From NCBI RefSeq assembly GCF_041530365.1, contig NZ_CP168034.1:62001-126000 (forward strand): DNA of 64,000 nt. Direction: 5' to 3'. Origin of the DNA: Capnocytophaga sp. ARDL2 (GTDB lineage Bacteria > Bacteroidota > Bacteroidia > Flavobacteriales > Flavobacteriaceae). The notes beneath the pieces are model-generated. The model saw only the letters and a program-made list of their open reading frames with translations, had not been told where the DNA came from and did not search any database. The translations under genes and the position numbers were made by a program. Of this stretch, positions 17,826 to 26,116 are shown in pieces. Within the stretch, counting starts at the first letter, position 1. Every line of letters starts with the position of its first letter.

Positions 17826-19226
17826 CTATTTTACACCGTGCATCAATTTTAAGATGAACTTGTTTAATAATATCAACAAAATTCCACAAATCATTACAAA
17901 TCCTGCAATGTATGTAAACACTTGCCCTGCTCCTAATGTTTCAACACTTGAGGCTACAAATCCTCCGATAAAGTTTGCCGCTGAAGACGACAACATCCAT
18001 ACTGCCATCAAGATAGAAGCCAATTTTGGAGGCGAAAGTTTTGTAACTACAGACAATCCTACTGGTGACAAACACAATTCACCAATTGTATGCAACAAAT
18101 AAGTCATGATCAACCACATCATCGCTGCTTTGTTTGCCTCGTCGTTGATATCCCCATTTGCCGCTCTTTCTGCTACAGCTCCCAACATAAACAAGAATCC
18201 AATTCCTAAGATGATCATACCAACTCCCATTTTTACTGGAGTACTCAATCTCTTACCTAATTTTGAATTCCAGAAAATAGCAAATAACGGTGCCAATGCC
18301 ACAATAAACAATGGGTTTACTGATTGGAACCAAGATGCTGGTACTTCAAAGTTTCCAATTCTTCTATCGATATAAGAATCGGTATATAATGCTAATGAAG
18401 AACCTGCTTGCTCAAATCCAGCCCAAAAGAACACCGCAAACAAAAACAAGATAAAAATCACCGAAATTCTTTGTCCCTCTTGTTGTTTGTTCAATATTTC
18501 TCCAGTTTGTGGGTTTACTGAGTTCAAATTTTCTACCACTTCACCCACTTTAGAAGACCCCACTGGTTTTGCACCCAAATCTCCTAAGTATTTCTGTGCC
18601 ATAGTGTTGAACATCAACTGTCCTAACAACATACCGATACCCGAAGCCAAGAATCCATATTTATATCCATACGACATGATTTGGTCACCCTCTTTTACAG
18701 CAAACAAATCGTCAGTCAAATATCCAATTACCAACGGAGCCAGAAACGCTCCCAAGTTGATTCCCATATAGAAAATAGAAAACGCCGAATCTCTACGGTC
18801 ATCTCCATCCTCGTACAATCCTCCTACTAATGTAGAAATATTTGGTTTGAAAAATCCATTACCAATAATCAACAACAACAAACCGATATACAAACCAGTC
18901 ATATTGTTCATTCCAAATAATACAAACTGACCCAACATCATAGTTATACCACCAATCGTAATCGCTTTACGCTTTCCGATGTATTGGTCAGCCAACCAAC
19001 CTCCAATCAACGGAGTGAAATAAACCAAACCAGCAAATACACCAAACAGCATAGTTGCCTCTGATTTGTCCATTCCTAATCCCCCTTGAATATAGGTTTT
19101 TGTAAGATAATAAATTAAAATTGCACGCATTCCGTAGTACGAAAAACGCTCCCACATTTCTGTGAAGAATAAAAGGTATAACCCTTTAGGATGCCCTTTT
19201 TTAGTTGAATTTGCTACACTTTCCAT
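17826..19226 (-). CDS. proton-dependent peptide transporter (POT/PTR family), copy A
   Basis: This 466-residue major-facilitator protein belongs to the POT branch, which takes up di- and tripeptides with protons. The family signature on helix 1 is FTEMWERFSYYGMRAIL (ExxERFxYY). The second signature region is GNGFFKPNISTLVG on helices 4-5, and FYMGINLGAFLAPL follows. Twelve or more hydrophobic segments are visible. The gene sits six bases downstream of a second POT gene and ends with the same KLMHGVK/KLMHGIK tail, so the pair arose by tandem duplication and then diverged in length (466 against 590 residues). Confidence 0.94.
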   Translation of the reverse strand: MESVANSTKKGHPKGLYLLFFTEMWERFSYYGMRAILIYYLTKTYIQGGLGMDKSEATMLFGVFAGLVYFTPLIGGWLADQYIGKRKAITIGGITMMLGQFVLFGMNNMTGLYIGLLLLIIGNGFFKPNISTLVGGLYEDGDDRRDSAFSIFYMGINLGAFLAPLVIGYLTDDLFAVKEGDQIMSYGYKYGFLASGIGMLLGQLMFNTMAQKYLGDLGAKPVGSSKVGEVVENLNSVNPQTGEILNKQQEGQRISVIFILFLFAVFFWAGFEQAGSSLALYTDSYIDRRIGNFEVPASWFQSVNPLFIVALAPLFAIFWNSKLGKRLSTPVKMGVGMIILGIGFLFMLGAVAERAANGDINDEANKAAMMWLIMTYLLHTIGELCLSPVGLSVVTKLSPPKLASILMAVWMLSSSAANFIGGFVASSVETLGAGQVFTYIAGFVMICGILLILLNKFILKLMHGVK

Positions 19227-19231
19227 TTTTA

Positions 19232-21004
19232 TTATTTTATTCCATGCATTAATTTTTTAATCACTGGACTTACCAACATCACCAATACACCTGCCGCTGC
19301 TGGGATGAAAGTAAAGATTAAGAAAAACATTCCCAATCCGTGTTCCTCTTTGATTACTTCTACCTGACCTCCCAATGCGGCGGCAATTTTATTTGCAATT
19401 GCCAATGCCAAGTACCAAATACCAAACATAAAGGTAAGCATACGAGCTGGTACCAATTTAGATACATACGAAAGTCCCACTGGAGACATAAACAACTCTC
19501 CCAATGTGTGGAATAGATAAGTAATCACCAAGAAAATCATAGACATTTTCACAGCGTCGTTTTCTCTTGCACCTGAAAGTTCGTATCCTAAATACATTAC
19601 AAAAAATCCTACAGAAACCAACAACAATCCAAATCCGTATTTGAATGCCGCTGGCGGATTGTATTTAGAATTCCAAATTTTTGATACTACCGAAGCCAAT
19701 GAAATCACGAAGAATGAGTTCAAAATTGAGAACCAAGTAAATTTTATTTCAGAAGTTTCTTTTCCAAATTCTATATTGAGCATCCACAATGATACCGCCC
19801 AAATCAATAAGAAACATACAATCAAAACCACATTTGATAGTGCAATTTTTGACCAAGTTGTTTGTGCCAATTTTACCAATACATACGAAATAATCGCCAA
19901 TGGCACTATGGTCAATCCTGCATTTACTACTTTAAAAATCAATGCTGCCGAACCGTCTAATGTACGCTCTGTATAATCTCTCGCAATCAACACCAACGAA
20001 CTGGCTCCTTGCTCAAAACTCATAAAGAAAAACAACAAGAAAAAAGCCAACATTCCCACGGCAAACATACGATCTCTTACGATAGGTTCGTAACGCAAAA
20101 TACGAGAAACCAACAAGTAAACAAACAATACCAACGCTACAATCACCGCAATATATTGTCCACGAAGTACCTCAGTATCCATAAATTGGAACATGTCCAA
20201 CACGCCGTTTTTCGACAAAGGGTCGTTAAAGGCAAACGCCAAACCTATAACAGAAACAACTATTGTCAAAGCTATATCAAGCTGTGTAAAAGGATTTGGT
20301 TTCGTTTCCAACACCTCTTGCTCTTTCACCTGATTTGCATCCGATTTTTTGGTCAAAATCCCCAAGTTGCCCATCAAAGGCTTTGCAAACACAAACTGCA
20401 AAGTCCCCAACAACATAAAGATACCAGCCAATCCAAAGCCATAATGCCAGCCCACTTCTTCACCAATGTATCCACAAAGTAGCATCCCAAAAAACGCTCC
20501 CGAGTTTACCCCCATGTAGAAAATGGTATAGGCACCATCTTTTTTCTCAGGCAAATCCTTGTACATTTGCCCCAAAATCGAAGGCATATTCGGTTTAAAA
20601 AATCCTGTACCAATCACCAAACCAGCCAATCCCAGCATAAACATAATTTCGCTGTCGATAGCCATAGCCGCGTGTCCGAGCGTCATGATGATCGCACCGA
20701 TGATAATCGCCATACGCGACCCAATGTATTTATCGGCGATAATACCACCAAAAATTGGCGTCAGATACAGCATCATCGCATAGGTACCGTACAAAGCACC
20801 CGCTTGCTGAGCATCCCATCCCCAACCACTACGAGCAGGGTCGTTTTCGAGTACTACAGCTGTCAAAAAAGGTATCAACAACACGCGCATACCGTAGAAA
20901 GAGAATCGTTCCCACATCTCTGTAAAAAACAAAACAAACAGTCCCGAACGCTGTCCCAATACCGTAGATTTGTAAAAATCAGATTGTTGTATATCCGTTT
21001 GCAT
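19232..21004 (-). CDS. proton-dependent peptide transporter (POT/PTR family), copy B
   Basis: This 590-residue POT family transporter has the helix-1 signature FTEMWERFSFYGMRVLLIPF and the GTGFFKPNMPSILGQMYKD and YMGVNSGAFFGMLLCGYIGE motifs shared with copy A. It is about 120 residues longer, with extra material around residues 270-340 and 380-420 (added transmembrane segments and a loop). That resembles the 14-helix architecture of bacterial POTs, with extra length. The downstream copy begins six bases after the stop, so the two are transcribed together. Different lengths suggest different peptide preferences, but that cannot be read from sequence. Confidence 0.94.
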   Translation of the reverse strand: MQTDIQQSDFYKSTVLGQRSGLFVLFFTEMWERFSFYGMRVLLIPFLTAVVLENDPARSGWGWDAQQAGALYGTYAMMLYLTPIFGGIIADKYIGSRMAIIIGAIIMTLGHAAMAIDSEIMFMLGLAGLVIGTGFFKPNMPSILGQMYKDLPEKKDGAYTIFYMGVNSGAFFGMLLCGYIGEEVGWHYGFGLAGIFMLLGTLQFVFAKPLMGNLGILTKKSDANQVKEQEVLETKPNPFTQLDIALTIVVSVIGLAFAFNDPLSKNGVLDMFQFMDTEVLRGQYIAVIVALVLFVYLLVSRILRYEPIVRDRMFAVGMLAFFLLFFFMSFEQGASSLVLIARDYTERTLDGSAALIFKVVNAGLTIVPLAIISYVLVKLAQTTWSKIALSNVVLIVCFLLIWAVSLWMLNIEFGKETSEIKFTWFSILNSFFVISLASVVSKIWNSKYNPPAAFKYGFGLLLVSVGFFVMYLGYELSGARENDAVKMSMIFLVITYLFHTLGELFMSPVGLSYVSKLVPARMLTFMFGIWYLALAIANKIAAALGGQVEVIKEEHGLGMFFLIFTFIPAAAGVLVMLVSPVIKKLMHGIK

Positions 21005-21674
21005 TACTATAAAAGATTTTAATTTTTTAAAAAAATTCAGTTCGCAATATACAATTTTTTTAAATTGATTTAACTATTTTTTTCATAACACCTCATTTTT
21101 TCTTTTGAGCGTACCCCACTCCTCTTCATTTTCAACACATAATCACATAAATTTCAATGTATCAAGGAGTGGGTCGGGTGTTCGTCAGTCGCTTTTTACC
21201 TCTCCACTATCGTTTCGATGCAAAAGAGCTCCAACAATGCCTCTCCCCCTGACGCAAGTAGCTGCAAAATTGTTCATTCATAAGAATAGTAAAATATTTA
21301 CCCAATCCGAAATACACACAGTTATTAATACCTCGTAAAAGTTATCACCACTACTTTAATAACTTTGACTATATTTTCTATACATAACAGCCAATGTTTT
21401 CTCTAAAAAGCGTAGCGTCTAATCATTTACATACAGTAATTTCTATGTTTCTATTGTGTCCTATGTGGTTTAAAGAAATCTCTGTTTCGCCTTTGAAAAA
21501 AACGATACGCTAAGTTTTCAACATCTCAGAAGTTAATAATCGATGCTCAAAAGCTTCTGAGAAGTTCGTTTGTGTATAAAAATAATTCGTGAAAATTTGT
21601 GTAATTCGCGGCTTATACCAACACCGTAGGTGTCAAATAAATCCGTATCTTTGCAGACCATTCAAACAAAAAAC
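21005..21674. other. 670-bp gene-free region with GC-rich structured element and repeat copy 4
   Basis: Positions 21111-21275 are clearly more GC-rich than the surrounding spacer. They contain complementary arms CCCACTCC (21115-21122) and GGAGTGGG (21166-21173), then GGGTGTTCGTCAGTCGC and TCTCCCCCTGACGCAAGTAGC. This could be a structured RNA or the remnant of a mobile element; a 77-codon frame across it looks non-coding. Positions 21405-21640 are repeat copy 4, with AAAAAGCGTAGCGTCTAATC, two TCTCAGAAGTT/CTTCTGAGAAGTT arms, AATAATTCGTGAAAATTTGTG and TACCAACACCGTAGGTGTC. The promoter of the next gene follows at 21646. Confidence 0.5.
21646..21653 (+). promoter_or_regulatory. TAnnTTTG -7 promoter element of the RsmB-type methyltransferase gene
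   Basis: TATCTTTG matches the flavobacterial -7 consensus exactly and lies 22 bases before the ATG at 21675. No good TTG occurs at the -33 position. The element lies inside the longer open frame from 21630, which argues against that earlier start. Confidence 0.55.
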
Positions 21675-22889
21675 ATGAAATTACACAAAAATTTAGTCTT
21701 TACCGTTATTGATTCGCTCGTAATGATATTTAACGACGGAGACTATGCAGATAAAGTAGTTGCAAAAGCTCTAAAAAAAGACAACCGCTGGGGTAGCAAA
21801 GACCGAAAATTTATCGCGGAAACGATTTATGAAATTGTGCGTTGGAAACGCCTTTATGCCGAAATTGCTGAGGTCAAAGAACCTTTTTCTAGAGAAGATT
21901 TGTGGCGTATCTTTGCGGTATGGGCTACTTTGAGAGGAATTTTGCTTCCCGACTGGAAACAATTTAAAAACACTCCTACGCGTCGTATAAAAGGGCGTTT
22001 TGACGAGCTAAGCAAAATCAGAAAATTCCGCGAATCTATCCCAGACTGGATCGACGAAGTGGGCGTGAAAGAACTCGGAGAAGAGATTTGGAACAAAGAA
22101 ATTGCTGCTCAAAACCAACAAGCTCATGTGGTTTTGCGTGTAAATAATTTGAAAACCACAAAAAGTAAATTGAGAGCCGTTTTGATGGACGAAAACATCG
22201 AAACCTATTCTGACGAAAAATACCCAAATGCTTTGATTCTCAAAGAAAGAGCCAATGTATTTATAACAAAAGCCTTTAAGGAAGGGTGGTTTGAAGTACA
22301 AGACGCTTCTTCGCAAAAAGTAGCTCCATTGTTAGACATTCAACCTGGAATGCGAGTAGTTGACACCTGTGCAGGTGCGGGCGGAAAAACTTTACACATT
22401 GCAGACATCATGCAAAACAAAGGACAAATCATCGCAATGGATTTGTACGAAAGTAAACAAAAACAATTAAAAATCCGTGCCAAGAGAAACGGTGTTTTTA
22501 ATATAGAATACCGCATCATCGACTCGACCAAAATCATCAAAAAACTACACGAAAAAGCCGACCGTGTATTGATCGACGCTCCTTGCTCTGGACTGGGTGT
22601 TTTGAAAAGAAACCCAGATAGCAAATGGAAATTACAACCCGAATTTTTGGATGAAATTCGCAAAACGCAAGAAGAAATATTAAATAGCTATTCCAAAATC
22701 GTAAAACCTGGAGGTAAATTGGTGTATGCCACTTGCTCGATTTTGCCATCGGAAAACGAAAAACAAATCGAAAAGTTTTTGAAAACCGATTTTGGAAAGA
22801 ATTTCAAATTCATCAAAGACGAAAAAGTATTGGCTCACAAATCTGGATTTGATGGGTTTTATATGTGTTTGTTGGAGCGTCTTGAATAA
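21675..22889 (+). CDS. RsmB/NOP-family RNA m5C methyltransferase
   Basis: This 404-residue SAM-dependent cytosine-C5 RNA methyltransferase of the Nol1/Nop2/Sun family probably acts on 16S rRNA. An N-terminal NusB/RsmB-like helical region (residues 1-150) and a ferredoxin-like RNA-binding segment precede the Rossmann domain. The SAM-binding loop is VVDTCAGAGGKTLHIADIM. The catalytic and release cysteines are in DAPCSGLGVLKRNPD and YATCSILPSENEKQ. The start at 21675 (MKLHKNLVFTVID) is preferred over a GTG 45 bases upstream that falls within repeat sequence and upstream of the -7 element. Confidence 0.9.
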   Translation: MKLHKNLVFTVIDSLVMIFNDGDYADKVVAKALKKDNRWGSKDRKFIAETIYEIVRWKRLYAEIAEVKEPFSREDLWRIFAVWATLRGILLPDWKQFKNTPTRRIKGRFDELSKIRKFRESIPDWIDEVGVKELGEEIWNKEIAAQNQQAHVVLRVNNLKTTKSKLRAVLMDENIETYSDEKYPNALILKERANVFITKAFKEGWFEVQDASSQKVAPLLDIQPGMRVVDTCAGAGGKTLHIADIMQNKGQIIAMDLYESKQKQLKIRAKRNGVFNIEYRIIDSTKIIKKLHEKADRVLIDAPCSGLGVLKRNPDSKWKLQPEFLDEIRKTQEEILNSYSKIVKPGGKLVYATCSILPSENEKQIEKFLKTDFGKNFKFIKDEKVLAHKSGFDGFYMCLLERLE

Positions 22890-22897
22890 TTTTATAA

Positions 22898-23185
22898 ATC
22901 AAACATATTGATTCTATCATTTTTGAAAAATCAATAATATTATTTACAGATAAAGACTCTATTTCAAACTTTAATGACATTGAGCTATTATTGATTTATG
23001 AAAAATATGATAAGCATGTATTAAATGTTAAAGTTTTTAATAAAATTAACAAGAAATTACAAGAAAATGAAATTAATAACAAAAAATCTTATTTTATAAC
23101 AACAAATGACTTTAGTCCAATTTCAAATTATGTAATCAAAAAATATTTTAAGAATATTTATTCTTTTGTCAATAAACCTGTCTAA
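22898..23185 (+). other. orphan open frame without a start codon, possible gene remnant
   Basis: A stop-to-stop frame of 95 codons reads IKHIDSIIFEKSIILFTDKD ... IYSFVNKPV. It has a normal protein-like composition rich in I, N and K. It has no ATG, only a TTG at 22991 that would give 64 residues, and no ribosome-binding site that I can see. It begins eight bases after the RsmB-type gene. It may be the 3' end of a lost gene or noise in AT-rich DNA. Its last codons form the left arm of the inverted repeat at 23173. Confidence 0.3.
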
Positions 23186-23223
23186 ACTTTTTAAGAGTAA
23201 AAGTAAAAGTTTAGACAGGTTTA
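23173..23223. repeat. perfect 19-bp inverted repeat
   Basis: TAAACCTGTCTAAACTTTT at 23173-23191 is exactly complementary to 23205-23223, with a 13-base loop. No T run follows on the plus strand, so it is not a standard terminator. A second, imperfect pair of arms (AGGTGAAAGTTATC near 23226 and GATAGTTTTCACCT near 23317) lies just downstream. The arms could be ends of a miniature element or a strong RNA structure. Confidence 0.65.
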
Positions 23224-23370
23224 ATAGGTGAAAGTTATCACATCAACAAATTTGAGAGTAATTCAAATCAGCATTACAAAAAATATTTTTCCAATCATCA
23301 ATAGTTTGCCATTAGGATAGTTTTCACCTTTCTTAATGTCTAACTAATTACATATTATCAGATCACACAT

Positions 23371-24588
23371 ATGCAAACCACAAAAAAAGCCGCAGTAGGC
23401 TTTATATTTATCACATTACTCATAGACATCATTGGCATCGGAATCATCATTCCCGTTTTGCCCAAACTCTTGCAAGAATTGGGAAGTGTGGGTGTAAGCG
23501 AAGCTTCTAAAATAGGAGGCTGGTTGGCTTTTGCTTATGCCTTTACACAATTTGTTTTCGCTCCTTTAGTAGGTGGACTTTCCGATCGTTTTGGACGCAG
23601 ACCCATTGTGCTGATTTCATTAGCTGCCTTTACCATAGACTATCTAATATTAGCATCAGCAAACTCTATTTTCTGGTTGTTTATCGGACGAATATTAGCT
23701 GGATTGACAGGTGCTAGTGTATCAACAGCGATGGCATATATCGCTGATGTGAGTACACCGAAAGACAGAGCAAAAAATTTCGGTTTGGTAGGTGCTGCAT
23801 TTGGTTTGGGTTTTATCATCGGGCCACTCATCGGTGGAGTTTTAGGGGTATATGGTGCAAGAGTGCCATTTTATGCAGCAGCTTTTTTGTGCTTTGTCAA
23901 TTTTATTTACGGATATTTCCTACTACCAGAATCTCTGCCCAAAGACAAACGCCGAACTTTGGAGTGGAAATCGATGAACCCAGTTGGGGCTCTACTTAGA
24001 CTCAAGCGTTATCCAATTGTAATACCATTAGTTACCGCTATGTTTTTTATGTATTTTGCTTCGCATGCCATCAATGGTAACTGGAGTTTTTACACGATTT
24101 ATCGCTACGATTGGGACGAACGCATGATTGGAATTTCCCTCGGATTTGTCGGCATACTCATCGGATTGGTTCAAGGAATATTGGTACGGTTTGTCAATCC
24201 AAAGTTGGGCAATTCCAAGAGTATTTTGATTGGATTTGCACTAAATGCAATAGGGCAATTTCTCATTGCCTTTGCATCGCAAGAATGGATGATATTTCTT
24301 TTCGTTATTCCTTATTGCTTAGGTGGAATCGCAGGACCTGCCGTACAATCTGAAATCACAGGACACATTCCTCCCAACGAACAAGGACAAATACAGAGTA
24401 CTTTGGCAAGTGTAAACAGTGCCACAGCTACATTTGGACCTGTAGTAATGACTACACTCTTTTATTGGTTTACCAAAGAAGATACGAGATTTGATTTCCC
24501 TGGAGCACCATTTGTTTTAGCGACAATTTTGGTTTGTATCGCTTGGGGATATGCGTATAAAGGTTTGAAGCAAGTAAAGGAACTGTAG
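23371..24588 (+). CDS. Tet(A)-like MFS drug/metabolite exporter
   Basis: This 405-residue major-facilitator protein of the 12-helix drug:H+ antiporter-1 type resembles the TCR/Tet branch. Helix 1 has FIFITLLIDIIGIGIIIPVL. Motif A between helices 2 and 3 is GGLSDRFGRRP, and motif C on helix 5 is GAAFGLGFIIGPLIGGVLG. These are the hallmarks of exporters, but chromosomal TetA-like proteins in Bacteroidota are common and usually confer no tetracycline resistance, so the substrate is open. It is a single gene. A weak hairpin (AACGACACG/CGTATCGTT, 24609-24643) follows the stop. Confidence 0.88.
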   Translation: MQTTKKAAVGFIFITLLIDIIGIGIIIPVLPKLLQELGSVGVSEASKIGGWLAFAYAFTQFVFAPLVGGLSDRFGRRPIVLISLAAFTIDYLILASANSIFWLFIGRILAGLTGASVSTAMAYIADVSTPKDRAKNFGLVGAAFGLGFIIGPLIGGVLGVYGARVPFYAAAFLCFVNFIYGYFLLPESLPKDKRRTLEWKSMNPVGALLRLKRYPIVIPLVTAMFFMYFASHAINGNWSFYTIYRYDWDERMIGISLGFVGILIGLVQGILVRFVNPKLGNSKSILIGFALNAIGQFLIAFASQEWMIFLFVIPYCLGGIAGPAVQSEITGHIPPNEQGQIQSTLASVNSATATFGPVVMTTLFYWFTKEDTRFDFPGAPFVLATILVCIAWGYAYKGLKQVKEL

Positions 24589-24608
24589 AACGACACATAT
24601 TTTAACAA

Positions 24609-24643
24609 AAAAACGACACGAGTAAAAATACCGTATCGTTTTT
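24609..24643 (+). terminator. imperfect hairpin terminator after the MFS exporter
   Basis: AAAAAAACGACACG pairs with CGTATCGTTTTT with one mismatch and ends in five Ts, 20 bases past the stop codon. Confidence 0.5.
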
Positions 24644-24671
24644 CCCACATTAATTAATCACAAAATAAACA

Positions 24672-25445
24672 TCACTTTTTAACAAACGAACTTCTGTTTA
24701 TTACTTTATCATTTGAAAACAGCTCTATAAAGTACGTTCCGCTTTCAAGATGAATCACATCAATCGTACTTTGATAATTTCCTTCTAATATTTTTTTACC
24801 AGAAACATCAAATATTCTAAACTTTTCTACTTCCTCATCCATCCCATCTATTGAAATAAATTCAGACGTCGGATTTGGAAAGAGAACTAATCTATTTGAA
24901 ACATTTTCTTTGTCTAAAGATAGAGATTGTATAGGTGTCCACGAAAGATTATCAATAGTTACTTGATAATTGTTACTAGTATTTACAGCTGTAATTTTTA
25001 GAGTTACACCATTAGTCATATCTATATTTTGAAATATTTCACTGGACATTTCATAATCATAGACCGTTGCCTCAACTCCAGAACCCAAGCCGAAAGGACC
25101 AATTTCATCAACGAGAGTATCATTTAAATAAACTTTGATTCTTCTCGCGCTTGCTCCTGAAAACGCTTTACGATACTGAAACGATAGTGCAGAAATTCCC
25201 GATGGATACGTTGCTTCCAAACTACTATTGGCATTTCTCAATATGACACTTCTACCTTCAATCGCATTGGACTCTAAATAGGCACATTGTACACAACTAT
25301 AATTAATACCCTCCAATCCTACAAACTCAATATTCTTATAAGAACTATTCAATTCTGTGGAATTATCAAATGTTTCAACATAAACTTGTTGAGCTTTTCC
25401 ATATAATCCAATAAAAAGAAAAGCTAAAATAACTGTATTTTTCAT
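24672..25445 (-). CDS. T9SS type-A sorting-domain cargo protein
   Basis: This exported protein of 257 residues starts at the ATG at 25445 (MKNTVILAFLFIGLYGKAQ signal peptide); a longer frame to 25475 adds a non-signal-like extension. The middle resembles a carbohydrate- or ligand-binding jelly-roll with VETFDNSTELNSSYKNIEF, the cysteine pair YSCVQC and SALSFQYRKAFSGASARRIK. The C-terminal 75 residues are a type-A sorting domain (LVLFPNPTSEFISIDG ... FRIFDVSGKKILEG ... GTYFIELFSNDKVI...FVKK), which directs outer-membrane passage by the type IX system. It is paralogous to the broken gene at 37687-38442. Its biological role is unknown. Confidence 0.85.
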   Translation of the reverse strand: MKNTVILAFLFIGLYGKAQQVYVETFDNSTELNSSYKNIEFVGLEGINYSCVQCAYLESNAIEGRSVILRNANSSLEATYPSGISALSFQYRKAFSGASARRIKVYLNDTLVDEIGPFGLGSGVEATVYDYEMSSEIFQNIDMTNGVTLKITAVNTSNNYQVTIDNLSWTPIQSLSLDKENVSNRLVLFPNPTSEFISIDGMDEEVEKFRIFDVSGKKILEGNYQSTIDVIHLESGTYFIELFSNDKVINRSSFVKK

Positions 25446-25773
25446 AGCTATTTTTATTAGAAAAAGCATTAACAAAAACTCTACAAATTAGCAATTAATG
25501 TATAATCTCCATATAACGCTTTCCGTTTTGACTTTTCAAATATAATTATATTTTTCAAAATAATAAAACATTATTTTTTACATTTATTTAATTTTTAAAT
25601 ATTATTTATTGTTTTAATACAATCATTAATCATTTCCTAATGATTTAAACAAATTCTTCAATATTCAAACAAACAATTAACACTCGAAAAATCGTTTAAT
25701 TTTATGTTACAATAAAAATATAGAGGCTGTCCGAAACGACAACCTCTATTTCATTTTTATTACAAACAATAAA
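25446..25773. other. AT-rich spacer with HU terminator
   Basis: I see nothing coding in this 328-bp region. It is over three-quarters A/T and contains only the terminator at 25719-25752. Confidence 0.6.
25719..25752 (-). terminator. hairpin terminator after the HU gene
   Basis: On the minus strand ATAGAGGTTGTCG pairs with CGGACAGCCTCTAT around a three-base loop, with one G-T wobble, and is followed by ATTTTTATT. Confidence 0.7.
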
Positions 25774-26049
25774 TTACTTGTTTACAACTGCTTCTAATTC
25801 AGAACCTGCTTTAAATTTAACCACTTTTTTAGCAGCGATTTTGATGGTTTTTCCTGTTTGAGGATTTCTTCCTTCTCTTGCTGAACGCTCAGACAAAGAC
25901 CAAGAACCAAATCCTACTAAAGACACTTTTCCTCCTTTTTCTAAAGTAGAAGTAACGCTTCCTAAAAATGATTCTAAAGCTAATTTCGCTTGTACTTTTG
26001 TAATTCCTGCTTCAGCAGCAATTGCATCAATAAGTTCAGTTTTATTCAT
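25774..26049 (-). CDS. HU-family DNA-binding protein
   Basis: This 91-residue protein has the classic HU layout: an N-terminal helical dimerisation part (MNKTELIDAIAAEAGITKVQ), the FGSWSLSERSAREGRNPQTG arm that inserts into the minor groove, and a C-terminal KVVKFKAGSELEAVVNK helix. It acts as an abundant nucleoid architectural protein. It is the standard 90-residue length, without the long C-terminal extension of some Bacteroidota HU/IHF proteins. The gene is monocistronic with its own terminator. Confidence 0.96.
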   Translation of the reverse strand: MNKTELIDAIAAEAGITKVQAKLALESFLGSVTSTLEKGGKVSLVGFGSWSLSERSAREGRNPQTGKTIKIAAKKVVKFKAGSELEAVVNK

Positions 26050-26116
26050 AACTTTTTTATTTATTTAATATCTAAAAGACAAATTTATACAAAAAAAATT
26101 TATATGCAATTTTTTT

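Noticed and set aside
21105-21338. 77-codon frame in the spacer upstream of the RsmB-type gene
   Set aside because: It has no ribosome-binding site or domain and crosses a GC-rich structured stretch; a structured element explains it better.
23371-24588. Acquired tetracycline-resistance gene
   Set aside because: The protein has Tet-like motifs but no mobile context or close match to a known class that I can recognise; chromosomal homologues are common.
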